Of a stretch of DNA of 41,541 nucleotides, positions 15,478 through 23,382 are shown one piece after another (position 1 is the first letter of the stretch; each line of letters opens with the position of its first letter). The DNA comes from Bacteroides sp. 43_108. Its GTDB lineage: Bacteria; Bacteroidota; Bacteroidia; Bacteroidales; Bacteroidaceae. The notes under the pieces were generated by a model. The model was not told the DNA's origin, searched no databases, and was given only the letters and a program-made list of their open reading frames with translations. A program made the translations under genes and the position numbers. The DNA is taken from NCBI GenBank assembly GCA_001915545.1, contig MNQS01000017.1, forward strand, positions 1-41,541, read 5' to 3'.

Positions 15478-18018
15478 TTATCCGCATCTTGAAGCACCGC
15501 AGCTCTTGCATATCAGACAACCTTCCTGATATACCAGTGTTTCGCGTCCGCAAATAGGGCACTTCTGTCCTTTTGCTTCTGTTCCGTCAGATACGTACTT
15601 CTTTAAAGCTCTTTCAACACCATTTTTCCATGTGTTGATGCTTTCGTTGCCCAGCTGAAGAGAACTTACGAGCTTGAGAACATTGGCAAGAGGCATTCTG
15701 TATCTGAGCACTCCTGAAATCAGTTTGGCATAGTTCCAGTATTCCTTGTTGAACTTTTCAGACAGACCTTCTATGGTTGTCTTGTAGCCTCTGCGGTTTT
15801 CAAACTGGAAGTCATATCTCTTGTTGCCGTCTTCATCAAGGTTTTTGATGATGTGGCCTTTAGTGACAGTCTTAGGCAGAGCGATTCCGTCTTCATCGTC
15901 AAGCACACCAGTGAATATTTCATAAGGATATCCATCAAGCAGGCCAACGAATGCCACCCATTTTTCCTTGTTGTTCTGGAATCTTACAACGTCACACTCA
16001 AGGCTCTTTGGACGTGTTTCCACAACTGGGAGCGGTTTGCACTTGCAGTCATCCTTCTTCTTCTTGTCATCTGTAGCGATGAGCACTCCTGCTCTTGAGC
16101 CGTCTCTGTAGACTGTACATCCCTTGCATCCGCATTTCCAAGCTTCAATGTAAAGGTCGTTTACGAGGTCTTCGCTTACATCGTTAGGCAGGTTTATTGT
16201 GACGCTGATAGAATGGTCTACCCATTTCTGGATTGATCCCTGCATCTTAACCTTTTCAAGCCAGTCGATGTCGTTTGCAGTGGCCTTGTAGTAAGGCGAC
16301 TTCATTACGAGTTCGTCTATTTCGCTTTGTGTGTATCTCTTGTCTGTATCGTATCCATTGATTTTCATCCATTCGAGGAACTTAGGATGGTATACGATAT
16401 ATTCTTCAAATGAGTCGCCTGTTTCGTCTGTGAAGTCAACGTGTACATTTGTGTCGTTAGGATTAACCTTTCTTCTTCTCTTGTATACAGGCATGAATAC
16501 TGGCTCTATACCGGAAGTTGTCTGCGTCATGAGACTTGTTGTGCCGGTTGGAGCAATTGTCAGACATGCAATATTTCTGCGTCCGAATTTTGTCATCTCC
16601 TCGTACAATGCAGGGTCAACATCCTTTATTCTGTTGATGAAAGGATTCTTCTTTTCCCTTTCTGCATCATATACGTCAAATGCTCCTCTTTCCTTTGCCA
16701 TCTGCACTGAAGAACGGTATGCCTCTACAGCAATAGTCTTGTGCACTTCTGTTGAGAAATATGTTGCTTCAGGAGTTCCGTAACACAATCCCATAGCGGC
16801 GAGCATGTCGCCTTCTGCAGTTATTCCTACACCTGTACGTCTTCCGGCCTTTGTCTTCTTGTAAATCTTTTTCCAAAGGTTAGTTTCTGCTTCCTTAACC
16901 TCTTCGCTTTCCGGGTCGGAATCAATTTTTGCCAGAATCATCTCAATCTTTTCCAATTCGAGATCGATGATGTCGTCCATGATTCTTTGTGCAAGTCCTA
17001 CATGCTTTCTGAACTTTTCATAGTTGAATTTTGCTTCCTTTGTGAATGGATTGTCAACGTATGAGTACAGATTTATAGCCAGCAGACGGCATGAATCGTA
17101 CGGACATAGAGGTATTTCGCCACATGGATTTGTAGAGATTGTTCTGTATCCAAGGTCTGCATAGCAGTCAGGAACTGATTCTCTAATGATGGTATCCCAG
17201 AACAATACACCTGGTTCGGCAGATTTCCAAGCATTGTGCACGATCTTTCTCCAAAGTGCGTTTGCATTGATTTCTTTGACAACCTTTGGAACCATGCTGT
17301 CTACAGGAAATTTCTGTATGTATGTTTTGTTATTTATTGCCGCTTTCATGAATTCATCGTCAAGTCTAACAGAAACATTTGCTCCTGTAACCTTGCCTTC
17401 TGTCATTTTTGCGTCAATGAATGCTTCCGAGTCAGGATGCTTGATAGACACAGAGAGCATGAGCGCACCGCGTCTTCCGTCCTGTGCAACCTCTCTAGTG
17501 GAATTTGAATATCTTTCCATGAAAGGTACGAGACCTGTAGACGTGAGGGCGGAGTTCTTTACTGGCGAACCTTTTGGACGAATGTGAGAAAGGTCGTGGC
17601 CTACGCCTCCGCGTCTTTTCATGAGCTGAACCTGCTCTTCGTCTATACGTATGATTGCACCGTAAGAATCTGCATCACCATCAAGTCCGATGACAAAGCA
17701 GTTCGACAATGAAGCTACCTGATGATTGTTGCCGATTCCGGTCATAGGGCTACCTGCCGGAACGATGTACCTGAAGTGATCCATAAGATCAAACAGCTCT
17801 TGTGCAGAAATCGGATTTTCATATTTCTGTTCGATTCTGGCTATCTCGTTGGCCAGTCTCCAATGCATGTCTTTCGGCGATTTTTCATATATCTTGCCGA
17901 AAGAATCCTTCATGGCGTACTTGTTCACCCAAACTCTGGCTGCTAGTTCATCGCCATTAAAATACTCTAATGATGCCTGCAGGGCTTCATCATAGCTGTA
18001 TGTCTGCTGTTCTGCCAT
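15478..18018 (-). CDS. nrdJ: adenosylcobalamin-dependent ribonucleotide reductase (class II)
   Basis: The 846-residue enzyme reduces ribonucleotides to deoxyribonucleotides with adenosylcobalamin as the radical source. Visible features are SLSNCFV with the redox Cys107, the RRGGVGHDLS substrate-phosphate region (about 135-144), the active-site loop NPCGEIPL (297-304) with Asn297, Cys299 and Glu301, and a C-terminal zinc ribbon of four cysteines (CPICGRE and CLICKSCG). Length fits NrdJ with the extra C-terminal region. No intein is present. Upstream lies a leader with two overlapping promoters; I see no cobalamin riboswitch. Dependence on B12 agrees with the TonB receptor of BtuB type downstream in the window. 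Confidence 0.96.
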   Translation of the reverse strand: MAEQQTYSYDEALQASLEYFNGDELAARVWVNKYAMKDSFGKIYEKSPKDMHWRLANEIARIEQKYENPISAQELFDLMDHFRYIVPAGSPMTGIGNNHQVASLSNCFVIGLDGDADSYGAIIRIDEEQVQLMKRRGGVGHDLSHIRPKGSPVKNSALTSTGLVPFMERYSNSTREVAQDGRRGALMLSVSIKHPDSEAFIDAKMTEGKVTGANVSVRLDDEFMKAAINNKTYIQKFPVDSMVPKVVKEINANALWRKIVHNAWKSAEPGVLFWDTIIRESVPDCYADLGYRTISTNPCGEIPLCPYDSCRLLAINLYSYVDNPFTKEAKFNYEKFRKHVGLAQRIMDDIIDLELEKIEMILAKIDSDPESEEVKEAETNLWKKIYKKTKAGRRTGVGITAEGDMLAAMGLCYGTPEATYFSTEVHKTIAVEAYRSSVQMAKERGAFDVYDAEREKKNPFINRIKDVDPALYEEMTKFGRRNIACLTIAPTGTTSLMTQTTSGIEPVFMPVYKRRRKVNPNDTNVHVDFTDETGDSFEEYIVYHPKFLEWMKINGYDTDKRYTQSEIDELVMKSPYYKATANDIDWLEKVKMQGSIQKWVDHSISVTINLPNDVSEDLVNDLYIEAWKCGCKGCTVYRDGSRAGVLIATDDKKKKDDCKCKPLPVVETRPKSLECDVVRFQNNKEKWVAFVGLLDGYPYEIFTGVLDDEDGIALPKTVTKGHIIKNLDEDGNKRYDFQFENRRGYKTTIEGLSEKFNKEYWNYAKLISGVLRYRMPLANVLKLVSSLQLGNESINTWKNGVERALKKYVSDGTEAKGQKCPICGRETLVYQEGCLICKSCGASRCG

Positions 18019-18112
18019 AACTTGATGATGAGTTAATAGAATTGTTTTTTTAAGTTTGTTTTCTTCTCAATCTATATTGCTGAAATCTGTGTGTGGGAAT
18101 TAAAAATCAAAG

Positions 18113-18171
18113 CAAATATAAAATCGAAACGTAAACGCCTGCAAAACTAATCCTCTTTTATGAATCTGCAA
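18113..18171 (-). promoter_or_regulatory. two overlapping promoters of nrdJ
   Basis: Minus strand: TTG (18144-18142), 21 bases, TATATTTG (18120-18113). A second, overlapping pair is TTG (18171-18169), 19 bases, TAGTTTTG (18149-18142). Either gives a leader of roughly 90-120 bases. The rest of the 350-base divergent region 18019-18368 is AT-rich and holds the nitroreductase promoter; no riboswitch is evident. Confidence 0.55.
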
Positions 18172-18313
18172 AATTTTTAACTATAAACTTATCAACAGCC
18201 TGCAAAGTTTTCTGTTTTATTTTGTAAAGACCTGATTATTAGTGTAATATAAAATTGATTATGCTCAAAAGTTTTCCAAAATGGAAATTTGCTAACCTTT
18301 TGTATATTAAAAT

Positions 18314-18343
18314 TTGATATGTCTTGGATGTTTGCTATCTTTG
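18314..18343 (+). promoter_or_regulatory. promoter of the nitroreductase gene
   Basis: TTG (18314-18316), 19 bases, TATCTTTG (18336-18343): exact Bacteroidales pattern, placing the start near 18350, about 20 bases before the ATG. Confidence 0.7.
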
Positions 18344-18368
18344 TCTTTAACTATTAAAACCCAGTTTT

Positions 18369-19109
18369 ATGACAGATATCAAGAACAGACGTACAATTAG
18401 AAAATATACGTCGCAGGACATCCCGTCTGAGATGCTAAATGAACTTATATTGACAGCTTCGCGTGCGGCAACAATGGGCAATATGCAATTGTACAGCGTT
18501 ATAGTTACACGCGACGGTGAAATGAAAAAGAAGCTGGCGCCATTGCACTTCAATCAGCCTATGGTTACATCTGCTCCTGTTGTGCTTACTTTCTGTGCCG
18601 ACTTCAACAGATTCTGCAAATGGTGCAACCAGCGTAAGGCTGTTCCTGGATATGACAACTTGCTTTCGTTCATGAATGCAGTGTATGATGCGATTCTTTT
18701 TACACAAAACTTCTGTACCCTTGCAGAAGAGAAGGGATTAGGAACTTGTTTTCTTGGAACTACAGCATATACGCCCGATAAAATCATTGAAGTGCTCAAT
18801 ATGCCAAAGCTGACATTCCCTGTTGCAACAATAACTGCCGGTTGGCCTGATGAATGTCCTGCACAGCCTGATCGCCTTCCGTTGAGCGGAATCATACATG
18901 ATGAGGTTTATCATGACTATGAGCCGTCTGATATAGACAATATATATGGATATAAGGAAGCATTGGACGAAAACAAGCATTTTGTCGAGATAAACGGCAA
19001 GGAAACATTGGCACAGGTGTTTACCGATTTGCGCTATACCAAGAAGGACAACGAGGCTATGTCTGAAAACTTTATGGAAACATTGCGCAGGCAGGGATTT
19101 ATAGACTGA
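18369..19109 (+). CDS. nitroreductase family protein
   Basis: A 246-residue NAD(P)H:FMN oxidoreductase. The N-terminal KNRRTIRKYTSQDIP is the FMN-phosphate-binding opening of the family, followed by ILTASRAATMGNMQLYSV. The central GLGTCFLGTTAY (about residues 122-133) is the second conserved block. Such enzymes reduce nitro compounds, quinones or flavins; the physiological substrate is unknown. Compared with oxygen-insensitive NfsB-type enzymes it has a C-terminal extension of about 40 residues. It is divergent from nrdJ and ends at a strong terminator shared with dnaA. Confidence 0.92.
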   Translation: MTDIKNRRTIRKYTSQDIPSEMLNELILTASRAATMGNMQLYSVIVTRDGEMKKKLAPLHFNQPMVTSAPVVLTFCADFNRFCKWCNQRKAVPGYDNLLSFMNAVYDAILFTQNFCTLAEEKGLGTCFLGTTAYTPDKIIEVLNMPKLTFPVATITAGWPDECPAQPDRLPLSGIIHDEVYHDYEPSDIDNIYGYKEALDENKHFVEINGKETLAQVFTDLRYTKKDNEAMSENFMETLRRQGFID

Positions 19110-19154
19110 CGTCTTGTCTGCTATCGATATGCTCTGTAATCGAATTGCATAAGA

Positions 19155-19206
19155 AAAGCGGAAGCTTCAGCGTGTGTTGCAAAACATTAACTGAAGCTTC
19201 CGCTTT
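19155..19206. terminator. bidirectional terminator between nitroreductase gene and dnaA
   Basis: A 16-bp perfect inverted repeat (19155-19170 with 19191-19206) and a 20-base loop. It lies between convergent ends of the nitroreductase gene (+) and dnaA (-). Confidence 0.8.
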
Positions 19207-19247
19207 CTTATACTATATAATATAATGATTGGATATCGAAAGATGCA

Positions 19248-20645
19248 TTATTTCCTGAAGAACGTACTTTCTATTTCTTCAATGTCTCTTCTTGTTCTTT
19301 CGTCTGTGTCGATGAGGTTCTTTATCTGCTTGATTGAATGTATCACAGTTGCATGATTTCTTCCGCCCACACAGTGTCCAATCTGGCTTGTCGATTTGTC
19401 TGTATGCTTGTTTGCGAGATACATTGCAAGCTGTCTGATATATACGATTGGCTGTTTTCTGCTTTTTGAGCAGATGTCTTCACGCGAAACGTCAAAGTGA
19501 GCACAGACCTTTTCCAATATGGATTCTGTTGTAAGAGGTTCATCGTTTATTTCGATGAACTTAGGCATAATCTTGTTTACGAGATCAAGGTCTATATCGC
19601 AGTTGTAGACAACGGAGTAGGCCATGAGTGAATTGATTATACCTTCCAGGTCTCTTACGCTTTCATCGACATGTTCAGATATGAAGCTTATGACGTTTTG
19701 AGGTATGCACAAACCGTCTTTTCTTACTTTGTCGCAGAGAATCGAGTTTCTGAGCGATTTGTCAGGTCGTTCAAGTTCGGCCTGCAATCCCCATTTGAAA
19801 CGCGTGAGCAATCTTTCTTCCAATCCTTCAATGGCAACAGGAGGTCTGTCGGCCGTAAGTATGAGCTGCTTTCCGTTCAGGTGCAGGTGATTGAAAATGT
19901 GGAAGAATGTGTTCTGCGTTTTTGTGAGACCCGAAAACTCCTGTATGTCGTCTATTATCAGGACGTCAATTGTCTGATAGAAGTTTATGAAGTCGTTGGT
20001 CTTGTTGTTTCTTACGGAGTCGGTGTACTGCACCTGAAACAGATGTGCCGATACATAAAGCACTCTCAGTTCCGGATGAAGTTCCTTGGTTTTGAGACCA
20101 ATGGCATTTGCAAGATGTGTCTTGCCCACACCTGAATGTCCGAATAGAAAGAATGGATTGAATGTCTTTGCAGGGTTCTGTGCAATAGCTTCGCCAACAG
20201 AGCGGGCAAGCTTGTTGCTGTCGCCTTCAAGGAAATTCTCGAAATTATAGTTGGGTCTGAGCTGTGAGTCCAGATCCTGAACCGCAGGAGCCATCAGTAC
20301 GTCTGGAGACAGATTGGCTTTTCTTACGGCTGTACCGTTCTGCACGATAGACTTGTTCGACGATTCCACCTCGACAGTGAGACCGTTCTGCTTGTCCTCG
20401 AGTATGCTGTAGCTCAGGCATACGCCTGTTCCGAACACCTTTGTAATTGTCTTTTTGAGAAGATCCAGGAAATGTTCCTCAACGAATTCGTACACGAATT
20501 GGCTTGGTACGCTGAGCACGAGCCTTTTGTCTGCAAACGATTTTAGATTGATGTATGCAAACCATGTGTCAAATTGCTGTTGGGTGATGTTGTCATGTAT
20601 TATTTCAAGACATCTTCTCCAAAGCTCATTTGGATTGTTTCCCAT
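19248..20645 (-). CDS. dnaA: chromosomal replication initiator protein DnaA
   Basis: The 465-residue protein binds oriC and melts it to load the replicative helicase. Domain I is residues 1-80 ([20 protein letters not shown] opening), domain III the AAA+ core with Walker [10 protein letters not shown] (169-177) and Walker B VLIIDDIQ (228-235), and domain IV carries the DNA-binding signature [11 protein letters not shown] near the C-terminus. Length is normal. No dnaN or recF neighbour is present, as is common in Bacteroidales. The 346 bases upstream are very AT-rich and are described separately. Confidence 0.97.
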   Translation of the reverse strand: MGNNPNELWRRCLEIIHDNITQQQFDTWFAYINLKSFADKRLVLSVPSQFVYEFVEEHFLDLLKKTITKVFGTGVCLSYSILEDKQNGLTVEVESSNKSIVQNGTAVRKANLSPDVLMAPAVQDLDSQLRPNYNFENFLEGDSNKLARSVGEAIAQNPAKTFNPFFLFGHSGVGKTHLANAIGLKTKELHPELRVLYVSAHLFQVQYTDSVRNNKTNDFINFYQTIDVLIIDDIQEFSGLTKTQNTFFHIFNHLHLNGKQLILTADRPPVAIEGLEERLLTRFKWGLQAELERPDKSLRNSILCDKVRKDGLCIPQNVISFISEHVDESVRDLEGIINSLMAYSVVYNCDIDLDLVNKIMPKFIEINDEPLTTESILEKVCAHFDVSREDICSKSRKQPIVYIRQLAMYLANKHTDKSTSQIGHCVGGRNHATVIHSIKQIKNLIDTDERTRRDIEEIESTFFRK

Positions 20646-20882
20646 TTCTAGAATATACTTTACTTGTCATTTTATTTCCCACAATGCAAATTTCATCATA
20701 TTATTTGATTTTATCAAATGATTTTTTTGCTTCAATAATTTGATAATTTCTATAAGCTTTTGTTTCAATGATTTACGAAAGCATTTTGCTGGCATGCAAA
20801 AAATGAACTTGCATTTTATCAACTTTCTGTATTATAGGAAGATACGCTCTTGCCTTTTACGTTTAACCGAATGTGAATACGC
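20646..20882. promoter_or_regulatory. AT-rich palindromic region upstream of dnaA
   Basis: This noncoding stretch holds a 15-base palindrome around TTTGAT/ATCAAA (20704-20718), an inverted repeat TTATCAAAT (20711-20719) with its complement at 20738-20746, and a related TTTTATCAAC (about 20815-20822). A weaker minus-strand promoter for dnaA is TTG (20717-20715), 20 bases, GAAATTTG (20694-20687). The repeats differ from the canonical DnaA box TTATCCACA. They could be dnaA autoregulation sites or part of an origin; neither is shown. Confidence 0.35.
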
Positions 20883-20951
20883 AAAAAAAGAACTCCACTA
20901 TCCTTTTGTTTATTAGCACCTTATTTACGGTGCATGAAGGAAAGTGGAGTT
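20883..20951 (-). terminator. terminator of the amidase-MCE transcript
   Basis: A long stem: 20891-20899 pairs with 20943-20951, extended by five more pairs after one mismatch, with an inner GCACC/GGTGC hairpin. On the minus strand it is followed by a run of seven T (20890-20883 region). It is 41 bases after the MCE gene stop. Confidence 0.8.
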
Positions 20952-20991
20952 TGTGTCTTATTTATATTAATTCTAAATAACGAGGTTTTCT

Positions 20992-21885
20992 TTAATTGTC
21001 TTTTCTACCGAAAATTGAGAAGTGAACATAGCGTTTAGGATGCTTCTGCAAATCCTGCATGAGTGACGATGCGTCTAAGAAAGTGTTGTTGAGATTGTTG
21101 TATAAACTGCTGTCATTCATCAATAGTCCGAGCGAGCTGTTAGGGTTGTTGAGCTTGTCTGTGAAGAGCTGAACTCCCTCCATTGTCGTGTTGAGGTTTG
21201 ATTCTATTTTTGCAAAATCAACATCCTTGAGCTTGCCTGTAGTTGTTTCTAGGTTAGAGCATATACTGTCGGCTCTGGTTGTCAGTTCCGGAATGTCGTT
21301 GCCTAGAATCTTGTTTATTCTGTGCGTAGTTGTCTTCAGGTTGCTTGTTACATCCTCCATGTTGTTGATTGAAGCCTGAAGTGCCGGATTTGAAGCCAGT
21401 TTGTTTATTGATGTGAGGATAGAGTCGAGTTTTGGCAAAAGCTCCTGAACCTGAGGCATCATCTGCGAAACCATTGTCAACGCATCTCTTTCCCAAGCAC
21501 CTTTGAGTGTGTCTCCCGGTTCAACTCTTTCGCGTGGGTTGTTTGCCATGAGGATGTTCATCTTTGTCGAACCAAGCATTTCCTTCGACAGTTCCACGAT
21601 GCTTCCTTTTGGTATGCGTATTCCCTTCTTTATGCTTATTGTAGCCAGGATGTTCTTGCTTGAATTTTCGTCATATTTCAGGTCTTTGACCACTCCGATT
21701 GCATATCCGTCAGCAAGCACTTCGCTCGAGACGGCAAGTCCGCTGACATTGTCGAGTTCCACGTAGTATGTATCATCGGAACTGAAAAGGTTCATGCCTT
21801 TTAGAAAGTTTATGCCGATATATATTATCAGCAGTGCCATGATTGCTATGATTGCAATCTTTACTTCTTTAGTTAAGAATTTCAT
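20992..21885 (-). CDS. MCE/MlaD-family lipid-transport protein
   Basis: A 297-residue protein with one N-terminal membrane helix (about 10-29, IAIIAIMALLIIYIGINFL) and an MlaD/MCE domain (about 40-118: YYVELDNVSGLAVSSEV, then the STKMNIL and EPGDTLKG segments). The C-terminal 170 residues are helical with repeated NLxTT/LN patterns. MCE proteins form periplasmic hexamers or tubes that carry phospholipids between membranes. The gene begins 7 bases after the amidase stop, so the two are cotranscribed; the pairing suggests envelope maintenance. No MlaE permease or MlaF ATPase gene is in the window. Confidence 0.9.
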   Translation of the reverse strand: MKFLTKEVKIAIIAIMALLIIYIGINFLKGMNLFSSDDTYYVELDNVSGLAVSSEVLADGYAIGVVKDLKYDENSSKNILATISIKKGIRIPKGSIVELSKEMLGSTKMNILMANNPRERVEPGDTLKGAWERDALTMVSQMMPQVQELLPKLDSILTSINKLASNPALQASINNMEDVTSNLKTTTHRINKILGNDIPELTTRADSICSNLETTTGKLKDVDFAKIESNLNTTMEGVQLFTDKLNNPNSSLGLLMNDSSLYNNLNNTFLDASSLMQDLQKHPKRYVHFSIFGRKDN

Positions 21886-21892
21886 TATCTTT

Positions 21893-23098
21893 CTATTTGT
21901 TTTGTTTGCTGTTGTTTTTGAATTCCCTTATTGCTGTTGCTGTTTCTATGCGGACATCGTTCTTGAATGCAACGATGAATGCTCCAGGAAATTTTTTCTT
22001 TACATCTTTCAGCGTGCGAAGTACTTCGTTGTAGTCGCATGTTGTACCGCATGTGTACTTATACATTCCGCCGTCCTTATAGAAATCAGCATCCAGGCCT
22101 TTCAGCTGTCTGTCATTCTTTTTCAGCTGTCTGTCTGCTGCAAGAATCTGTATCTTGAATACTGGTTCACTGCTGGCATTTTCCACAGTGTTGTCTGTGG
22201 TTTCTTCTGCAACAGTGGTTGCATTGCCGTCCTTGTTGTCTGTTTCAGCCTTTTCCTCTTCTTCTATTTCTTCTTCAAGATCTTTTATGTCGATCTTTTC
22301 CAGATTGGCCATGCGTCCCGTGTGCTGCTGCTTGTATTTTACGATGGCGTTGTAGATACATTTTGCCAATGTGGTCTGTCCGCGTTTCGACATCAGGAAT
22401 CGTTCCTCTTGGGGTGTTGATATGTAACCCACTTCAAGCAGAACGCTAGGCATGTATGAGAGGCGCAATACTGCAAGGTTGGCCTGAAGTACTCCCATGT
22501 CACGTCGTCTGCCTCCGTTTACCATTTCGCGTTGAACCATCGTTGCGAAATTTACGCTTTCTTTCATATCCCTGTCCTGCATCAATTCGAAGATAATGTC
22601 GCTCTCTGATGAGTTGGGATTGTTGAAGCTGTATCTCTGTGCACCGTCTTCCTCAAACTGTATAACAGAGTTTTCCCTCTTTTCAACTTCAAGGTTGGTT
22701 GCCGAGCTCTTGAGGCTCAATGTGTACGATTGCACGCCCATTGCCTTTCTGGCGCCTCTTGGCAGAGCATTCGTATGTATGGAGATGAACAGATTTGCTT
22801 TTGACTTGTTTGCAATGTTGGCTCTGTCGCCGAGTGGGATGAAAACGTCTCTGTCTCTTGTGAAAATGACTTTTACATCCGGACTCTTTGATCTGAGAAG
22901 TCGGCCTACTTCAAGAGCTATATTGAGATTGATTTTCTTCTCCATATTGCTTCTTGACGAGCCGATTGCTCCGGGGTCTTTACCGCCGTGTCCCGGATCT
23001 AGAACGACAATAAACGGTTTGTTGTCTTTTTCCGCCGCGTTCAATCCGGAGTGGAACAGCATTAGCAATGCTGTTGTAATGAGTATGATTATGCGCAT
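21893..23098 (-). CDS. N-acetylmuramoyl-L-alanine amidase with SPOR-like C-terminus
   Basis: The 401-residue protein has a signal peptide (RIIILITTALLMLFHSGLNAA) and an Amidase_3 domain (about 28-255). Zinc ligands are His37 in DPGHGG, Glu53 and His108 in SIHTNA; VLLEVGYIS near residue 220 carries the catalytic Glu. It cleaves the stem peptide from muramic acid, in cell separation or remodelling. An acidic linker (about 270-305) leads to a C-terminal domain (about 315-390, FKIQILAADRQL to GAFIVAFKN) that resembles the SPOR fold. The -7 element TATATTTG (reverse of 23119-23126) lies just upstream. Confidence 0.93.
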   Translation of the reverse strand: MRIIILITTALLMLFHSGLNAAEKDNKPFIVVLDPGHGGKDPGAIGSSRSNMEKKINLNIALEVGRLLRSKSPDVKVIFTRDRDVFIPLGDRANIANKSKANLFISIHTNALPRGARKAMGVQSYTLSLKSSATNLEVEKRENSVIQFEEDGAQRYSFNNPNSSESDIIFELMQDRDMKESVNFATMVQREMVNGGRRRDMGVLQANLAVLRLSYMPSVLLEVGYISTPQEERFLMSKRGQTTLAKCIYNAIVKYKQQHTGRMANLEKIDIKDLEEEIEEEEKAETDNKDGNATTVAEETTDNTVENASSEPVFKIQILAADRQLKKNDRQLKGLDADFYKDGGMYKYTCGTTCDYNEVLRTLKDVKKKFPGAFIVAFKNDVRIETATAIREFKNNSKQNK

Positions 23099-23382
23099 AT
23101 TTTCTGAACGACTTTGTGCAAATATACGAACTTTGGGTGAATTTGTTTTATATGAGTGTAAGTTTTGGACTAAAGGGACAAAAAAATCGACTTGATAGAT
23201 AGCGCCTTGGCGAGGGCGGGGGAGAGAAACGAAAACCGCGGGCGCTCAGAATTGTTTTTCCTGGCGCTCGCGGCTGCATTTGCGGGCGCTCGCATTTATT
23301 GCTGCGGGGGCCTGCATGGATTTTTTATGTTTGATGCAGGGTTTATGCCTGCTTGCTTGTGTTCGGGTGCCTTTCTACATCA
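23099..23382. other. GC-rich intergenic block with repeated GCGGGCGCTC units
   Basis: Between the amidase start and the TonB receptor stop, bases about 23200-23320 are far more GC-rich than the neighbouring spacers. The unit GCGGGCGCTC occurs at 23238-23247 and 23282-23291, with a partial copy (GGCGCTCG) at 23263-23270. The only reading frame there (64 codons, 23192-23386) has no recognisable content. No promoter of the usual pattern is seen inside. Function unknown. Confidence 0.5.

Noticed and set aside
18019..18368. Cobalamin riboswitch before nrdJ
   Set aside because: The conserved GCCACTG-type B12 box and the long multi-stem layout are not seen on either strand.
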